Source: Candidatus Avimonas narfae
Lineage (GTDB): Bacteria > Bacillota > Clostridia > Oscillospirales > Acutalibacteraceae
Reading direction: 5' to 3'
Assembly (NCBI GenBank): GCA_904395335.1
Contig: CAJFNR010000004.1
Coordinates: 62,001-126,000 of the forward strand
DNA: 64,000 bases
Within the stretch, counting starts at the first letter, position 1. The number at the start of each line of letters is the position of its first letter. A model generated the notes under the pieces. The model saw only the letters and a list, made by a program, of their open reading frames with translations, had not been told where the DNA came from and ran no database searches. The position numbers and the translations under genes were made by a program. Positions 18,564 through 26,384 of the stretch are shown here, one piece after another.

Positions 18564-19574
18564 ATGCTGGTGCGCGAACGCAGCGAACAGCTGGAGCATC
18601 GGATACTGTGCGGCGGGGCAGCCTTTGCCGACGAGGCGGTCCGGGACCGGGAGGAACCGCGGTGCGATTACCGCACCGAGTATCAGCGCGACCGGGACAG
18701 GGCGCTGCACTGCAAGGCCTTTCGCCGCCTGAAGCACAAGACCCAGGTGTTCCTCTCCCCGGAGGGGGACCATTACCGCACACGGCTGACCCATACCCTG
18801 GAGGTGTCCCAGATCGCCCGCACTATTGCCCGGGCCCTTCGCTACAACGAGGATCTGACCGAGGCCATCTCCCTGGCCCACGACCTGGGGCATACCCCCT
18901 TCGGCCACGCCGGTGAACGCGCCCTCAACGATTTGATGGAGGGGGGGTTCCGCCACTATGAACAGAGCGTGCGGGTGGTGGAGCGCCTGGAAAAGGACGG
19001 CCGGGGCCTCAACCTGACGGCGGCGGTACGGGACGGCATCCTGCACCACACCCGCGGCGAGCAGGCGGCCACCATGGAGGGGCGCATTGTGCGTCTGGCG
19101 GACCGGGTGGCCTATATCAATCACGACTTTGACGACGCGGTGCGGGCGGGGGTGTTCGATGAGCGCCTGGTGCCCGACAGCATCCGGAGGGTGCTGGGCG
19201 GCCGCCGGTCGGAGCGCATTGACCGGCTGGTGACCTCCATTGTGGAGAATAGCGGCGAGGACATCGCCATGGACCCGGATGCGGCCCGCGCCTTTGACGA
19301 GCTGCATGAATTCATGTTCGAGCACCTTTACCGCAACCCGGTGGCCAAAAGCGAGGAAACCAAGGTGGACGGCTTGATCAAGCGGTTGTTCGAATATTTT
19401 TTTCACCATCCCGACCGCCTGCCGGCGGAATATCACCGCATCTGGACGGAGGAGGGCGCCTCTCGGGCGGCGGGAGATTACATCGCCGGTATGACGGACA
19501 ATTACGCCCTGGAAATTTATGAAACGCTGTTTATTCCCCGCGGCTGGGCGCTCAGCGGCGTGGACCACCGCTGA
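18564..19574 (+). CDS. dgt: Deoxyguanosinetriphosphate triphosphohydrolase-like protein
   Basis: 336 residues of the HD superfamily. Metal ligands are visible in TRLTHTLEVSQIAR and AHDLGHTPFGHAGE, with GILHHTRG further on. The family hydrolyses dNTPs to deoxynucleoside and triphosphate. It is the short Gram-positive form. AAAGGGGGAA precedes the ATG at 18564. Immediate linkage to dnaG and rpoD is typical of clostridial genomes. Confidence 0.92.
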   Translation: MLVRERSEQLEHRILCGGAAFADEAVRDREEPRCDYRTEYQRDRDRALHCKAFRRLKHKTQVFLSPEGDHYRTRLTHTLEVSQIARTIARALRYNEDLTEAISLAHDLGHTPFGHAGERALNDLMEGGFRHYEQSVRVVERLEKDGRGLNLTAAVRDGILHHTRGEQAATMEGRIVRLADRVAYINHDFDDAVRAGVFDERLVPDSIRRVLGGRRSERIDRLVTSIVENSGEDIAMDPDAARAFDELHEFMFEHLYRNPVAKSEETKVDGLIKRLFEYFFHHPDRLPAEYHRIWTEEGASRAAGDYIAGMTDNYALEIYETLFIPRGWALSGVDHR

Positions 19575-19604
19575 AACGTCCGGTCCGGAAGGAGGTGAGG
19601 GACG

Positions 19605-21362
19605 GTGGCGCTGCCCGACAGCTTTATACAGGAGCTTATCAGCCGCAACGACATTGAAAGCGTCGTCTCCTCTTATGTCCGGATGAAGCGGCGTGGCCGC
19701 AACCTGGTGGGGCTGTGCCCCTTCCATGGGGAAAAGACCCCGTCCTTCACCCTGTACCCCGACACCGAGTCGTTTTACTGCTTTGGCTGCGGAGCGGGAG
19801 GCGACGTGATCACCTTTATCAAGCGCATCGAGAATCTGGATTACATCGATGCGGTGCGCTTCCTTGCTGACCGGGCGGGCATGAAAATGCCGGAGGATAC
19901 CCGGGATGATGCGGTATCCCGGCTGCGTCTGCGGATATTGGAAGCTAACCGGGAGGCGGCCCGCTTTTTCCATTCCTGCCTCTACTCCCCGACGGGAAAG
20001 GAAGGTCTGGAGTACTATTACAAGCGGGGCTATACCGATCACACCATCCGCCATTTCGGCTTGGGATACGCCCCGGATGATTTCCATATCCTGCGGGATT
20101 ATCTGCGCAAAAAGGGATACCGGGACGAAGAGCTCACCGCCGCTTTTCTGTGCAAGAAGAGCGCCAGCGGGCATCTGTACGACATTTTTCGCCATCGGGT
20201 GATCATCCCCATTATCGATATCCGGGGCAACGTCATCGCCTTTGGCGGCCGGGTGCTAGACGATTCCAAGCCAAAGTATTTGAACAGCGGCGATACCCTG
20301 GCGTTTAAAAAGACCAACAACCTGTTCGCCCTTAACTTTGCCAAGAGTCGGGCTGGGGACGGACTGATCCTGTGCGAAGGCTATATGGATGTTATCGCCC
20401 TGCATCAGGCGGGGTTCACCAATGCTGTGGCGGCGCTGGGCACTTCCTTTACCGCGGAGCACGCCCGTCTTATCGCCCGGTACGCCTCCACGGTGACGCT
20501 GGTGTTTGACGCCGATGCCGCCGGACAGAAGGGAACCAAGCGGGCCATTGACCTGCTGCGGGACACGGGGGTGGACATCCGCGTCATTACCATTCCCGAT
20601 GGAAAGGACCCAGATGAGTTTATCCGTCTGCATGGCCCGGAACGGTTCAAGCTCTTGATGGAGCGGGCCGCCAACGATGTGGAGTATCGTCTGATCGAGC
20701 TGGGACGTCGGTATTCCCTGGATACCGCGGATGGCCGGGTGCTATACCTGAAGGAGGCAGCGGGGCTACTGGCAGGTTTGTCCAGCCCTATCGAGCGGGA
20801 TGTTTACGCGGGAAAGCTGGCACAGGAGCTGTCGGTTTCCAAGGAGGCGCTGTTGTCTCAGGTGGAGAGCCGTCGCCGGCAGCAGGCGAAAAAGCAACAG
20901 GAACGTCAGCTGTCCCAAATTGTCCGGCAGTCGGACGATGTGCAGCGGCGCATCAATCCGGAGGCGCAGAAGCATCCCCGGGCGGTGAGTGCGGAGGAGG
21001 CCCTGCTGGGCATGCTAATCCTGCATCCGGACTATATTGAGGCGGCATCCCAGGTGTTACCGCCGGAGGAGTTTGTCACCTCCTTCAACCGGCGCCTGTA
21101 TGAGCGCCTGCTGGAGCGTCACCGGAACGGGCTGCTCATTGAGCTGGCGTTTCTGGCGTCGGACTTTTCCGAGGAAGAAATGGGAAGCATTACCCGTATG
21201 GTGCGGGAGGCACGGGAGCGTGTCAGTTCCCGGGAGGAAGTGGTCCGCTGTGCGGACGTGATTCGCAAGGAGCATCAGCTGCTGGCCCTGGAACAGCCGG
21301 AAAGGCTTTCCGAGGAGGATATCCGGAAATTGCTGGAGGCTATGCGTGATAAGAAGTCCTGA
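19605..21362 (+). CDS. dnaG: DNA primase
   Basis: 585 residues. It makes RNA primers for replication. Domains in order: CHC2 zinc finger (LCPFHGEKTPSFT...FYCFGCGAGGDV), RNA-polymerase core with TOPRIM (LILCEGYMDVIALH and FDADAAGQKGTKRA), and a C-terminal DnaB-interaction domain. The GTG start follows GGAGGTGAGGGACG. It is followed 27 bases later by rpoD in the classic macromolecular-synthesis arrangement. Confidence 0.97.
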   Translation: MALPDSFIQELISRNDIESVVSSYVRMKRRGRNLVGLCPFHGEKTPSFTLYPDTESFYCFGCGAGGDVITFIKRIENLDYIDAVRFLADRAGMKMPEDTRDDAVSRLRLRILEANREAARFFHSCLYSPTGKEGLEYYYKRGYTDHTIRHFGLGYAPDDFHILRDYLRKKGYRDEELTAAFLCKKSASGHLYDIFRHRVIIPIIDIRGNVIAFGGRVLDDSKPKYLNSGDTLAFKKTNNLFALNFAKSRAGDGLILCEGYMDVIALHQAGFTNAVAALGTSFTAEHARLIARYASTVTLVFDADAAGQKGTKRAIDLLRDTGVDIRVITIPDGKDPDEFIRLHGPERFKLLMERAANDVEYRLIELGRRYSLDTADGRVLYLKEAAGLLAGLSSPIERDVYAGKLAQELSVSKEALLSQVESRRRQQAKKQQERQLSQIVRQSDDVQRRINPEAQKHPRAVSAEEALLGMLILHPDYIEAASQVLPPEEFVTSFNRRLYERLLERHRNGLLIELAFLASDFSEEEMGSITRMVREARERVSSREEVVRCADVIRKEHQLLALEQPERLSEEDIRKLLEAMRDKKS

Positions 21363-21389
21363 TATTCCACAGGCAGAAAGGAACGAGGA

Positions 21390-22553
21390 ATGATGAGCGA
21401 GGAACTCAAGAACAAGGACGAGGCGGCAATCGAGCCGGCAGCAGCGGCCGCGGAGACCCCGGCCAAAAAGGACAAAAAGACCCAGATCAACGAGCTGATC
21501 GAGCTGGGGAAAAACAAGGGAAAGCTGACGACGCAGGAAATCCTGGATGCGCTGGAGGATCTGGATTTTGACCCGGAGCAGATGGACAAGTTGTACGATT
21601 CCCTGGAGAGCCAGAATATCGAGATAATCGATGACTTTGGGGATGCTGCCTTTGATGATCTCGATCTGGTGCTGGAGGCGCCGGAGTCGGAGGATGCCCA
21701 GTCTGCGGTGAATGCCGAAGGCGTGGCCATCGACGACCCGGTGAAGGTCTATCTCAAGGAAATCGGCCGAGTGCCTCTGCTGAGTCCGGAGGAGGAAATC
21801 GAGCTGGCCATCCGTATCAACAGCGGCGACGAAGCGGCCAAAAAGAGGCTTTCCGAGTCCAATCTGCGTTTGGTGGTCAGCATTGCCAAGCGCTATGTGG
21901 GCCGGGGAATGCAGTTCCTCGACCTGATTCAGGAAGGGAATCTTGGCTTGATCAAGGCGGTGGAGAAGTTCGATTATACCAAGGGCTTTAAGTTCTCCAC
22001 TTACGCCACCTGGTGGATTCGTCAGGCCATCACCCGAGCCATCGCAGATCAGGCCCGGACGATCCGAATTCCCGTACACATGGTGGAAACCATCAATAAG
22101 GTGAAAAAGGTATCTAGCCAGCTTCTCCACAAGAACGGACATGAGCCGGTGGCGGAGGAAATTGCCGCCGAGCTGGATATGCCGGTGGACAAGGTACGGG
22201 AGATTATGCGGGTGGCGCAGGAACCCGTTTCGCTGGAAACCCCTATCGGCGAAGAAGAGGATAGCCACTTGGGGGATTTTATCCAGGATGAGGATGCGCC
22301 CGCTCCCGCCGATGCCGCCTCTCATACCCTGCTGAAGGAGCAGTTAGGGGATGTGCTGTCCACCCTGACCGCCCGGGAAGAGAAGGTGCTTCGGCTACGG
22401 TTCGGTCTGGAGGATGGACGTCCCCGCACACTGGAAGAGGTGGGGAAGGAATTCGACGTGACCCGGGAACGGATCCGGCAGATCGAAGCCAAAGCCCTGC
22501 GCAAGCTGCGGCATCCCAGCCGCAGCAAAAAGCTGAAGGATTTCCTGGATTGA
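21390..22553 (+). CDS. rpoD: Primary sigma factor RpoD/SigA
   Basis: 387 residues. Region 1.1 lies at residues ~25-80, preceded by an Ala/Glu-rich tail. Region 1.2 has [16 protein letters not shown]. Regions 2.1-2.4 include [15 protein letters not shown], the melting/-10 segment [18 protein letters not shown] and RTIRIPVHM. Region 4.2 is the [19 protein letters not shown]. The two ATGs at 21390 and 21393 are both possible starts after AGGAACGAGGA. It directs housekeeping transcription. Confidence 0.97.
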   Translation: MMSEELKNKDEAAIEPAAAAAETPAKKDKKTQINELIELGKNKGKLTTQEILDALEDLDFDPEQMDKLYDSLESQNIEIIDDFGDAAFDDLDLVLEAPESEDAQSAVNAEGVAIDDPVKVYLKEIGRVPLLSPEEEIELAIRINSGDEAAKKRLSESNLRLVVSIAKRYVGRGMQFLDLIQEGNLGLIKAVEKFDYTKGFKFSTYATWWIRQAITRAIADQARTIRIPVHMVETINKVKKVSSQLLHKNGHEPVAEEIAAELDMPVDKVREIMRVAQEPVSLETPIGEEEDSHLGDFIQDEDAPAPADAASHTLLKEQLGDVLSTLTAREEKVLRLRFGLEDGRPRTLEEVGKEFDVTRERIRQIEAKALRKLRHPSRSKKLKDFLD

Positions 22554-22585
22554 CGGCAAGGGACAAGGAGGAAGAAAATAAGGCC

Positions 22586-22981
22586 ATGCATATTACTCTG
22601 GAATCCGATTATGCGGTGCGGATTGTGTACAGCCTGGCCCGGGCAGGAGAGCGCACCGACGCCCAGACGTTGGCGGACCGCACTGGGGTTTCTCTGCGAT
22701 TTACGCTGAAAATCATGCGGAAGCTGGTGTCCGCCGGTATTGTGTGCTCCTTCAAGGGGGCTCACGGCGGGTATATTTTGGCCCGCCCTGCCGGGGAAAT
22801 CACCCTGCGTCAGGTTATCGAGGCAGTGGAAGGGCCCTATCGTTTCAGCCGTTGTCTGGACAGCGAATACGACTGTAACTGTCCTCTGACGGAGCCCTGT
22901 CCGTTTCATTCCGTGTTCGGAGAGGTTTCCCGTCTGGTGAAGGACAAACTGGATCAGGTGACTTTTGCCCCGAATGCTTGA
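22586..22981 (+). CDS. Rrf2-family transcriptional regulator
   Basis: 131 residues. An N-terminal winged helix (ESDYAVRIVYSLA, KIMRKLVSAGIV, GAHGGYILARP) is followed by four cysteines in the C-terminal half (CLDSEYDCNCPLTEPCPF), as in Fe-S-sensing IscR/NsrR-type regulators. The ATG at 22586 matches the family start, but its AAGGAGG is 14 bases away, longer than usual. It begins just after rpoD. Targets are unknown. Confidence 0.88.
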   Translation: MHITLESDYAVRIVYSLARAGERTDAQTLADRTGVSLRFTLKIMRKLVSAGIVCSFKGAHGGYILARPAGEITLRQVIEAVEGPYRFSRCLDSEYDCNCPLTEPCPFHSVFGEVSRLVKDKLDQVTFAPNA

Positions 22982-23064
22982 TACAAAGGGAGCAGGAACG
23001 CTTTTTTGCGTCATACATAGAATGAAATGACAGGAGATTGGCACCGGGTTGGACGCAAAAGGTG

Positions 23065-23093
23065 TTGACACTGAGCGGACGCGATGCTATAAT
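23065..23093 (+). promoter_or_regulatory. tRNA-Leu promoter
   Basis: Perfect TTGACA-N17-TATAAT, 32 bases before the mature tRNA 5' end. Confidence 0.92.
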
Positions 23094-23125
23094 AATCCAC
23101 GCGCTGTTTGATGGCGCGTGAATAT

Positions 23126-23210
23126 GCGAGAGTGCTGGAACCGGCAGACAGGCACGTTTGAGGTGCGTGTGTCATATGGCGTACGGGTTCAAGTCCCGTC
23201 TCTCGCACCA
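23126..23210 (+). tRNA. tRNA-Leu(GAG)
   Basis: An 85-base tRNA with acceptor stem GCGAGAG/CTCTCGC, discriminator A and encoded CCA. The anticodon stem is CACGT/GCGTG with loop TTGAGGT, giving anticodon GAG (leucine, CTC/CTT codons). A class II variable arm precedes the T-arm GGGTTCAAGTCCC. Foreign-looking DNA begins a few hundred bases downstream, and tRNA-Leu genes are common attachment sites, but no duplicated 3' end was found in the window. Confidence 0.95.
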
Positions 23211-23233
23211 AATCAAAGCACAAACTTTGATAC

Positions 23234-23266
23234 AAAAATAGCTCTCCAAAACGGAGGGCTATTTTT
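23234..23266 (+). terminator. Rho-independent terminator after tRNA-Leu
   Basis: AAAATAGCTCTCC pairs with GGAGGGCTATTTT, followed by further T. Confidence 0.9.
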
Positions 23267-23273
23267 GCGTCTA

Positions 23274-23313
23274 TGCCCGGAAACCGTGTATTCATGCGGG
23301 TTCCGGGCATTTT
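23274..23313 (+). terminator. Second hairpin terminator
   Basis: TGCCCGGAAACC pairs with GGGTTCCGGGCA (one mismatch), followed by TTTTCT. It directly follows the previous terminator, giving a strong transcriptional block at the chromosome/element junction. Confidence 0.75.
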
Positions 23314-23429
23314 CTATTTCTACCATTGACGGCGCGGTAGCCCCGTATTCCCTTCTGCGGCATAGCTATCCACCAAGCGCCCCCAAAAACCGCCGAGTTT
23401 GAACCCCCCTCTATATAAATAAGGTAAGA

Positions 23430-23463
23430 AGCCGGGGGTTATCGGTAAAAACCGTCCCCGGCT
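23430..23463 (-). terminator. Possible terminator of the SprT-like gene
   Basis: AGCCGGGG/CCCCGGCT stem with an inner GGT/ACC pair lies just beyond the stop codon of the leftward SprT-like gene. The T-tract on that strand is weak (CTTCTTA). Confidence 0.4.
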
Positions 23464-23485
23464 CTTATACTTTTTAACGGATATT

Positions 23486-24136
23486 TTACGCCTGTTCAAA
23501 TGGCTCTCCGCAGTCGCCGCATACCACATTGACCTCCTTCGTGGCCCGGATGATGGTGCCGCAGCAGGGGCAGACATATTTAATGCTGCGATTTTTGCTG
23601 GTCTGGCGGCCTCCCTTAATGGTTGTGGTTTTTTCATCTCCGTCGTCGGAGGTCGTCGTGACTTCCAGCACAGTCTGGCGGCTGGCGGTGATGTCCTCCA
23701 TGCCGGGCTGTCCGGCCAGCCATGCGGCGGTATCGTCGGTCAGGGTCGTGACCGTCCAGCCATAGCGCTTGTCCTTTTCTATATGAAGGCCGTGGGCTTC
23801 GGCAGTCGTTTTGAATTTAGTATTGTGATAATAGCCATTGTTGCTTACATCTTGGATATCGTGGGTGAGATTGTAGAGGTGCGCCATCTCGTGGAGCATG
23901 GTCGCCGCCACCTCCGCGATAGGCCGGTCAAGGTATTCGGTGCAGATGTTGATTTCCCGGAAAGCCTCGTCCCGATCCTTCCAGATTTCATATACACTGC
24001 ACCAGCTATAAGCGCCGCGCCCTCCGTCCGGCGATACGGTGATGGCCGGGCGGGTAAGCTCTCCGTTATAAAAATGCTGATTGAACAGGTCGAACATTTC
24101 CTCGGCTTTCTTTACGATTTCAGATACTTGCAGCAT
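23486..24136 (-). CDS. SprT-like zinc metallopeptidase domain protein
   Basis: 216 residues. The motif MLHEMAHLYN carries the HExxH zinc-protease signature, and NYYHN-like spacing (YYHNTKFKTTAEAHGL) follows as in SprT/SprTN1-type proteins. The C-terminus is a Cys4 zinc ribbon (CPCCG...CGDCGEPF). Relatives degrade proteins crosslinked to DNA; phage and ICE copies are common. The start ATG at 24134-24136 follows AAGGAGG. It is transcribed from the element-type promoter at 24176-24203. Confidence 0.88.
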   Translation of the reverse strand: MLQVSEIVKKAEEMFDLFNQHFYNGELTRPAITVSPDGGRGAYSWCSVYEIWKDRDEAFREINICTEYLDRPIAEVAATMLHEMAHLYNLTHDIQDVSNNGYYHNTKFKTTAEAHGLHIEKDKRYGWTVTTLTDDTAAWLAGQPGMEDITASRQTVLEVTTTSDDGDEKTTTIKGGRQTSKNRSIKYVCPCCGTIIRATKEVNVVCGDCGEPFEQA

Positions 24137-24175
24137 GATTGCGTCCTCCTTAAAGATATGTTTGATGTGAGTCAC

Positions 24176-24203
24176 AGCTTACCCACCACCGGTGAAAAAG
24201 CAA
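24176..24203 (-). promoter_or_regulatory. Element-type promoter, copy 1
   Basis: On the minus strand: TTGCTT-N16-TAAGCT, preceded by GGTG in the spacer and followed by GTGACTCACATCAAA. It reads toward the SprT-like gene. It matches seven other sites in the window (see findings). Confidence 0.72.
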
Positions 24204-24249
24204 GCTGGCAAAGCGTCCAAACATATCTTTTATTTCTCTCGGAGGACAG

Positions 24250-24275
24250 AAAAAGCCCCCGCTCCGGCGGGGGCC
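24250..24275 (-). terminator. Terminator of the 78-residue protein gene
   Basis: On the minus strand GCCCCCGCC-GGAG-CGGGGGC is followed by TTTTT. Confidence 0.88.
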
Positions 24276-24299
24276 AGTGGAAGTATACGAGCATACTTT

Positions 24300-24536
24300 T
24301 TAATGGCTATGAGGCAGAAATACTCCGAAGGTGTTTTGAAAAATCATCTCGACGGGGTGTAGGATTTCTAACGGATACACATTATCTACTCCCGCTGTAT
24401 CAGGGCCTTCCCACCCGATACATACGCAGGTCTGTTTGGGGTATTCCGTTATTCCAACAATCGTCCCCAAAAGAATACCATCCCTGTCCTTGAAATGCCC
24501 GAGTACAGTTTGCCCGATTTCGATATTTGTCACCAT
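24300..24536 (-). CDS. Small accessory protein, family unknown
   Basis: 78 residues, soluble, not recognised. It starts with a beta-rich pattern (IGQTVLGHFKDRDGILLGTIVGI) resembling small barrel proteins such as KOW/Tudor-like folds, though the similarity is only a visual one. GAGAGGG precedes the ATG. It has its own element-type promoter (24593-24620) and its own terminator, so it is a monocistronic unit. Confidence 0.65.
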   Translation of the reverse strand: MVTNIEIGQTVLGHFKDRDGILLGTIVGITEYPKQTCVCIGWEGPDTAGVDNVYPLEILHPVEMIFQNTFGVFLPHSH

Positions 24537-24592
24537 AAACCCTCTCTTCCGGCCTGTGGCCGCTGTATTTGCCGGTTGTCCCGGCTGGTGTC

Positions 24593-24620
24593 AGATTATC
24601 CGATCCGTTGTGAAAAGCAA
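24593..24620 (-). promoter_or_regulatory. Element-type promoter, copy 2
   Basis: On the minus strand: TTGCTT-N16-TAATCT followed by GACAC. The least conserved copy downstream of the -10. It lies 57 bases before the 78-residue protein start. Confidence 0.65.
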
Positions 24621-24630
24621 GCCTTTTCGC

Positions 24631-24658
24631 AAAAAAGCCCCCGCCGGAGCGGGGGCCG
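24631..24658 (-). terminator. Terminator of the 169-residue protein gene
   Basis: On the minus strand GCCCCCGCTC-CGGCGGGGGC is followed by six T; it is nearly the same sequence as the terminator at 24250-24275, as if the gene/terminator cassette had been duplicated. Confidence 0.88.
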
Positions 24659-24668
24659 TATCGCGTGG

Positions 24669-25178
24669 CTATTGTGGGGTAACAAAGCCTTTTTCAACCA
24701 GCATGGCTAGCAACGCCATGCTGCGCGGCCCGGTTACAGTGCCGTTCTTATCTACCGTATACGCGCCGATTTCATAGGCAAAGCTGGGAGCGGCCTTGTA
24801 TTCCGGCTTTGTGCCGGTATGGTCGCTGATTGCTGCCACCAGTTCCTTGCGGCGTGGGCCGGTTGCATTACACTCAAACCCCATGGTCGCGGGGATTGCG
24901 TCTTCATCCGTTTGGTTGTTCTGCGGAGCGGCCTTGGCTGCCCGGCGGTGGATTGCGCGGGCCTCGGGAAAGGTCTCCGGAAGCGCCCCTTCTTCATAAT
25001 GGATTTCAAAGGTGACCTTGCCGTCCATGTGTACGTTGAAATGGAAGTCGAGCATTTCCACCTCTTTGATTTCGTCCGGCAGCTCGATATTTCTGTACCG
25101 CATGACCTCCTCGCCCTCTACCATAAGGCAGACCGGAACCGCGTCCCGGAGCTTCGCTGTGATCTTTCCTGTTTTCAT
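24669..25178 (-). CDS. Mobile-element protein, 'virulence-related' type
   Basis: 169 residues. The C-terminal 80 residues (FECNATGPRRKELVAA, KPEYKAAPSFAYEIGAYTVD, KNGTV) match a domain I remember from clostridial mobile elements, annotated only as virulence-related protein; its activity is unknown. The N-terminal part is a separate small beta domain (MKTGKITAKLRDAVPVCLM). ATG at 25176-25178 follows GAAAGGTGG; a longer frame upstream lacks a ribosome site. Promoter at 25227-25254. Confidence 0.7.
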   Translation of the reverse strand: MKTGKITAKLRDAVPVCLMVEGEEVMRYRNIELPDEIKEVEMLDFHFNVHMDGKVTFEIHYEEGALPETFPEARAIHRRAAKAAPQNNQTDEDAIPATMGFECNATGPRRKELVAAISDHTGTKPEYKAAPSFAYEIGAYTVDKNGTVTGPRSMALLAMLVEKGFVTPQ

Positions 25179-25226
25179 TTTTGTTTTCCACCTTTCGTTT
25201 TTCTGGCTTTGTGCCTTGTGAGTCAC

Positions 25227-25254
25227 AGCTTACACACCACCGGTCAAAAAGCAA
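25227..25254 (-). promoter_or_regulatory. Element-type promoter, copy 3
   Basis: On the minus strand: TTGCTT-N16-TAAGCT followed by GTGACTCACA. The spacer (ACCGGTGGTG) is nearly the same as in copy 1. Confidence 0.72.
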
Positions 25255-25362
25255 GCTCTAAAGGTGAACATAAGGAAAATTTGCAACAAACTTTTCATTT
25301 GCTTTTATAGGTTTTCTTTTTCATTCGGACAATATTTTACCAAAAATAAGATGATTGTTATA

Positions 25363-25390
25363 TTGACATCAACGGAATCAGCGGTATAAT
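25363..25390 (+). promoter_or_regulatory. Promoter of the corrinoid operon
   Basis: TTGACA-N16-TATAAT, both hexamers perfect. Transcription would begin near 25397, about 20 bases before the cobalamin riboswitch. Confidence 0.9.
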
Positions 25391-25415
25391 AAAGACAATA
25401 AAACTGAATATTCGC

Positions 25416-25594
25416 AATATGGTGCCTGTAGAAGTACAGGAGAATTGGGAAGCATCGGTGAAAATCCGGCGCAACAGCCATTACTGTGATTGACGAAGAA
25501 AAGAACTTATGTCATTGGAGCAAACGCTCTGAGAAGGTGTTCTTTTTCCGGCCAGACCGGTAAGTCATAAGCCAGGAAACCAGCCATATCTGTC
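25416..25594 (+). promoter_or_regulatory. Cobalamin riboswitch
   Basis: The conserved core is visible: GGTGCC near the 5' end, GGTGAAAATCCGG, the GCAACAGCC...ACTGTGA segment, and the 3' box GCCAGGAAACCAGCC. The closing stem P1 can form from ATATGG (25417-25422) and CCATAT (25584-25589). It lies between a consensus promoter and the operon encoding corrinoid-binding and transport proteins, which fits its ligand (adenosylcobalamin or another cobamide). Confidence 0.92.
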
Positions 25595-25640
25595 AGGATA
25601 AATGCGTACCTTTGGGCAATAGAAAGGTATGGCTGTTTTT
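25581..25640 (+). terminator. Riboswitch expression-platform terminator
   Basis: CAGCCATATCT (25581-25591) pairs with AGGTATGGCTG (25625-25635) with one G-U pair, followed by TTTTT. The 5' arm overlaps the 3' strand of the riboswitch P1 stem, so P1 and the terminator cannot both form. A shorter nested hairpin TACCTTT/AAAGGTA is also possible. Confidence 0.8.
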
Positions 25641-25671
25641 ATGGGCATTTTTGCTTATAATTCCGACTATT

Positions 25672-25706
25672 AAACCGTTTACTCCTGCAGGAGTAGGCGG
25701 TTTTTT
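25672..25706 (+). terminator. Second leader hairpin with T-tract
   Basis: AAACCGTTTACTCCT pairs with AGGAGTAGGCGGTTT and is followed by T residues. It lies between the riboswitch terminator and the first gene, so the leader holds two successive terminators. Confidence 0.8.
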
Positions 25707-25720
25707 GTTTGAAAATTTTT

Positions 25721-25762
25721 AATAGGGGTACCCCTATTTGTTGTATGCTATGCATACAACAA
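25721..25762 (+). promoter_or_regulatory. Two adjacent palindromes upstream of the Cys-rich gene
   Basis: AATAGGGGTACCCCTATT (25721-25738) is a perfect 18-base palindrome. TTGTTGTATGC/GCATACAACAA (25738-25762) is an 11-base inverted repeat with a 3-base loop. Neither has a T-tract. They could be operators for a dimeric regulator or RNA structures. Confidence 0.45.
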
Positions 25763-25789
25763 AACAATCTTATCCGGGGGGTTGCTGCA

Positions 25790-26074
25790 GTGGTAAAGGA
25801 ACAAGCCACGCCATACATCGAGTGGAGAAACAAGGGCTTTTCGTATTTCTGTAATACGCAATGCGAATATTTTCCCTGCCACAACACGGACGAAATGGAC
25901 TTCAACTGCCTGTTCTGCTATTGTCCGCTATACGATTATCCAGACTGCGGCGGCACGTTTGTATATCTGAAAAATGGTACAAAGGATTGTTCCGCCTGCA
26001 CCTTCCCCCACCGTAAAGAGAATTATGGCTTGATGATGGAGCGCTTACAGAAAAAAGGTGAGTATAACCGATGA
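25790..26074 (+). CDS. Cysteine-rich small domain protein
   Basis: 94 residues with about ten cysteines (YFCNTQCEYFPCH, NCLFCYCPLYDYPDCGG, DCSACTFPH), matching the Cys-rich small domain family (Pfam PF04071), a probable metal-binding domain often seen near cobamide genes. The GTG at 25790 follows GGGGGG by 8 bases. It is the first gene after the riboswitch, overlaps the next gene by ATGA, and may act in cobalt or cobamide handling; that is inference. Confidence 0.82.
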   Translation: MVKEQATPYIEWRNKGFSYFCNTQCEYFPCHNTDEMDFNCLFCYCPLYDYPDCGGTFVYLKNGTKDCSACTFPHRKENYGLMMERLQKKGEYNR

Positions 26075-26319
26075 TCCAAAAAGGTGATTATTATATTTTG
26101 GAAAATGATGTTGAAGCGATCCGTCTGCTTACAGAGAAAGCCAACGAACTTAAAAGACTTCCGAAAAAACAGGATTTTGAAGTCGGTCTGGTCGGAGCGA
26201 TTAAGGCACGGCTTGGCCCATGGCCGAGAGCCTTGGAAAAGGCTGGCCTGAAAAAAGTCGGACGAACCTATTCGGCCCGAAAAATGCGACGGCAGGAAAA
26301 GAAAAAGCAATCCAAATAG
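26071..26319 (+). CDS. Small protein with homing-endonuclease-associated repeat
   Basis: 82 residues. The middle (LPKKQDFEVG...LGPWPRALEKAGL) fits the repeat found beside HNH homing endonucleases, where it binds DNA. No nuclease domain is present. The C-terminus is strongly basic. It overlaps the Cys-rich gene by four bases and so is translationally coupled to it. Why a DNA-binding repeat sits in this operon is unclear; it could be a regulator. Confidence 0.7.
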   Translation: MIQKGDYYILENDVEAIRLLTEKANELKRLPKKQDFEVGLVGAIKARLGPWPRALEKAGLKKVGRTYSARKMRRQEKKKQSK

Positions 26320-26384
26320 ATATGACACTATTACGCGAAAGCGTTTGATATAAATAAGTTCTCACAAAAGAAGGAGATTTGAAC

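Noticed and set aside
18441-20195. Long open frame on the minus strand across dgt and dnaG
   Set aside because: It spans two conserved genes and the gap between them; its product resembles no protein and has biased composition.
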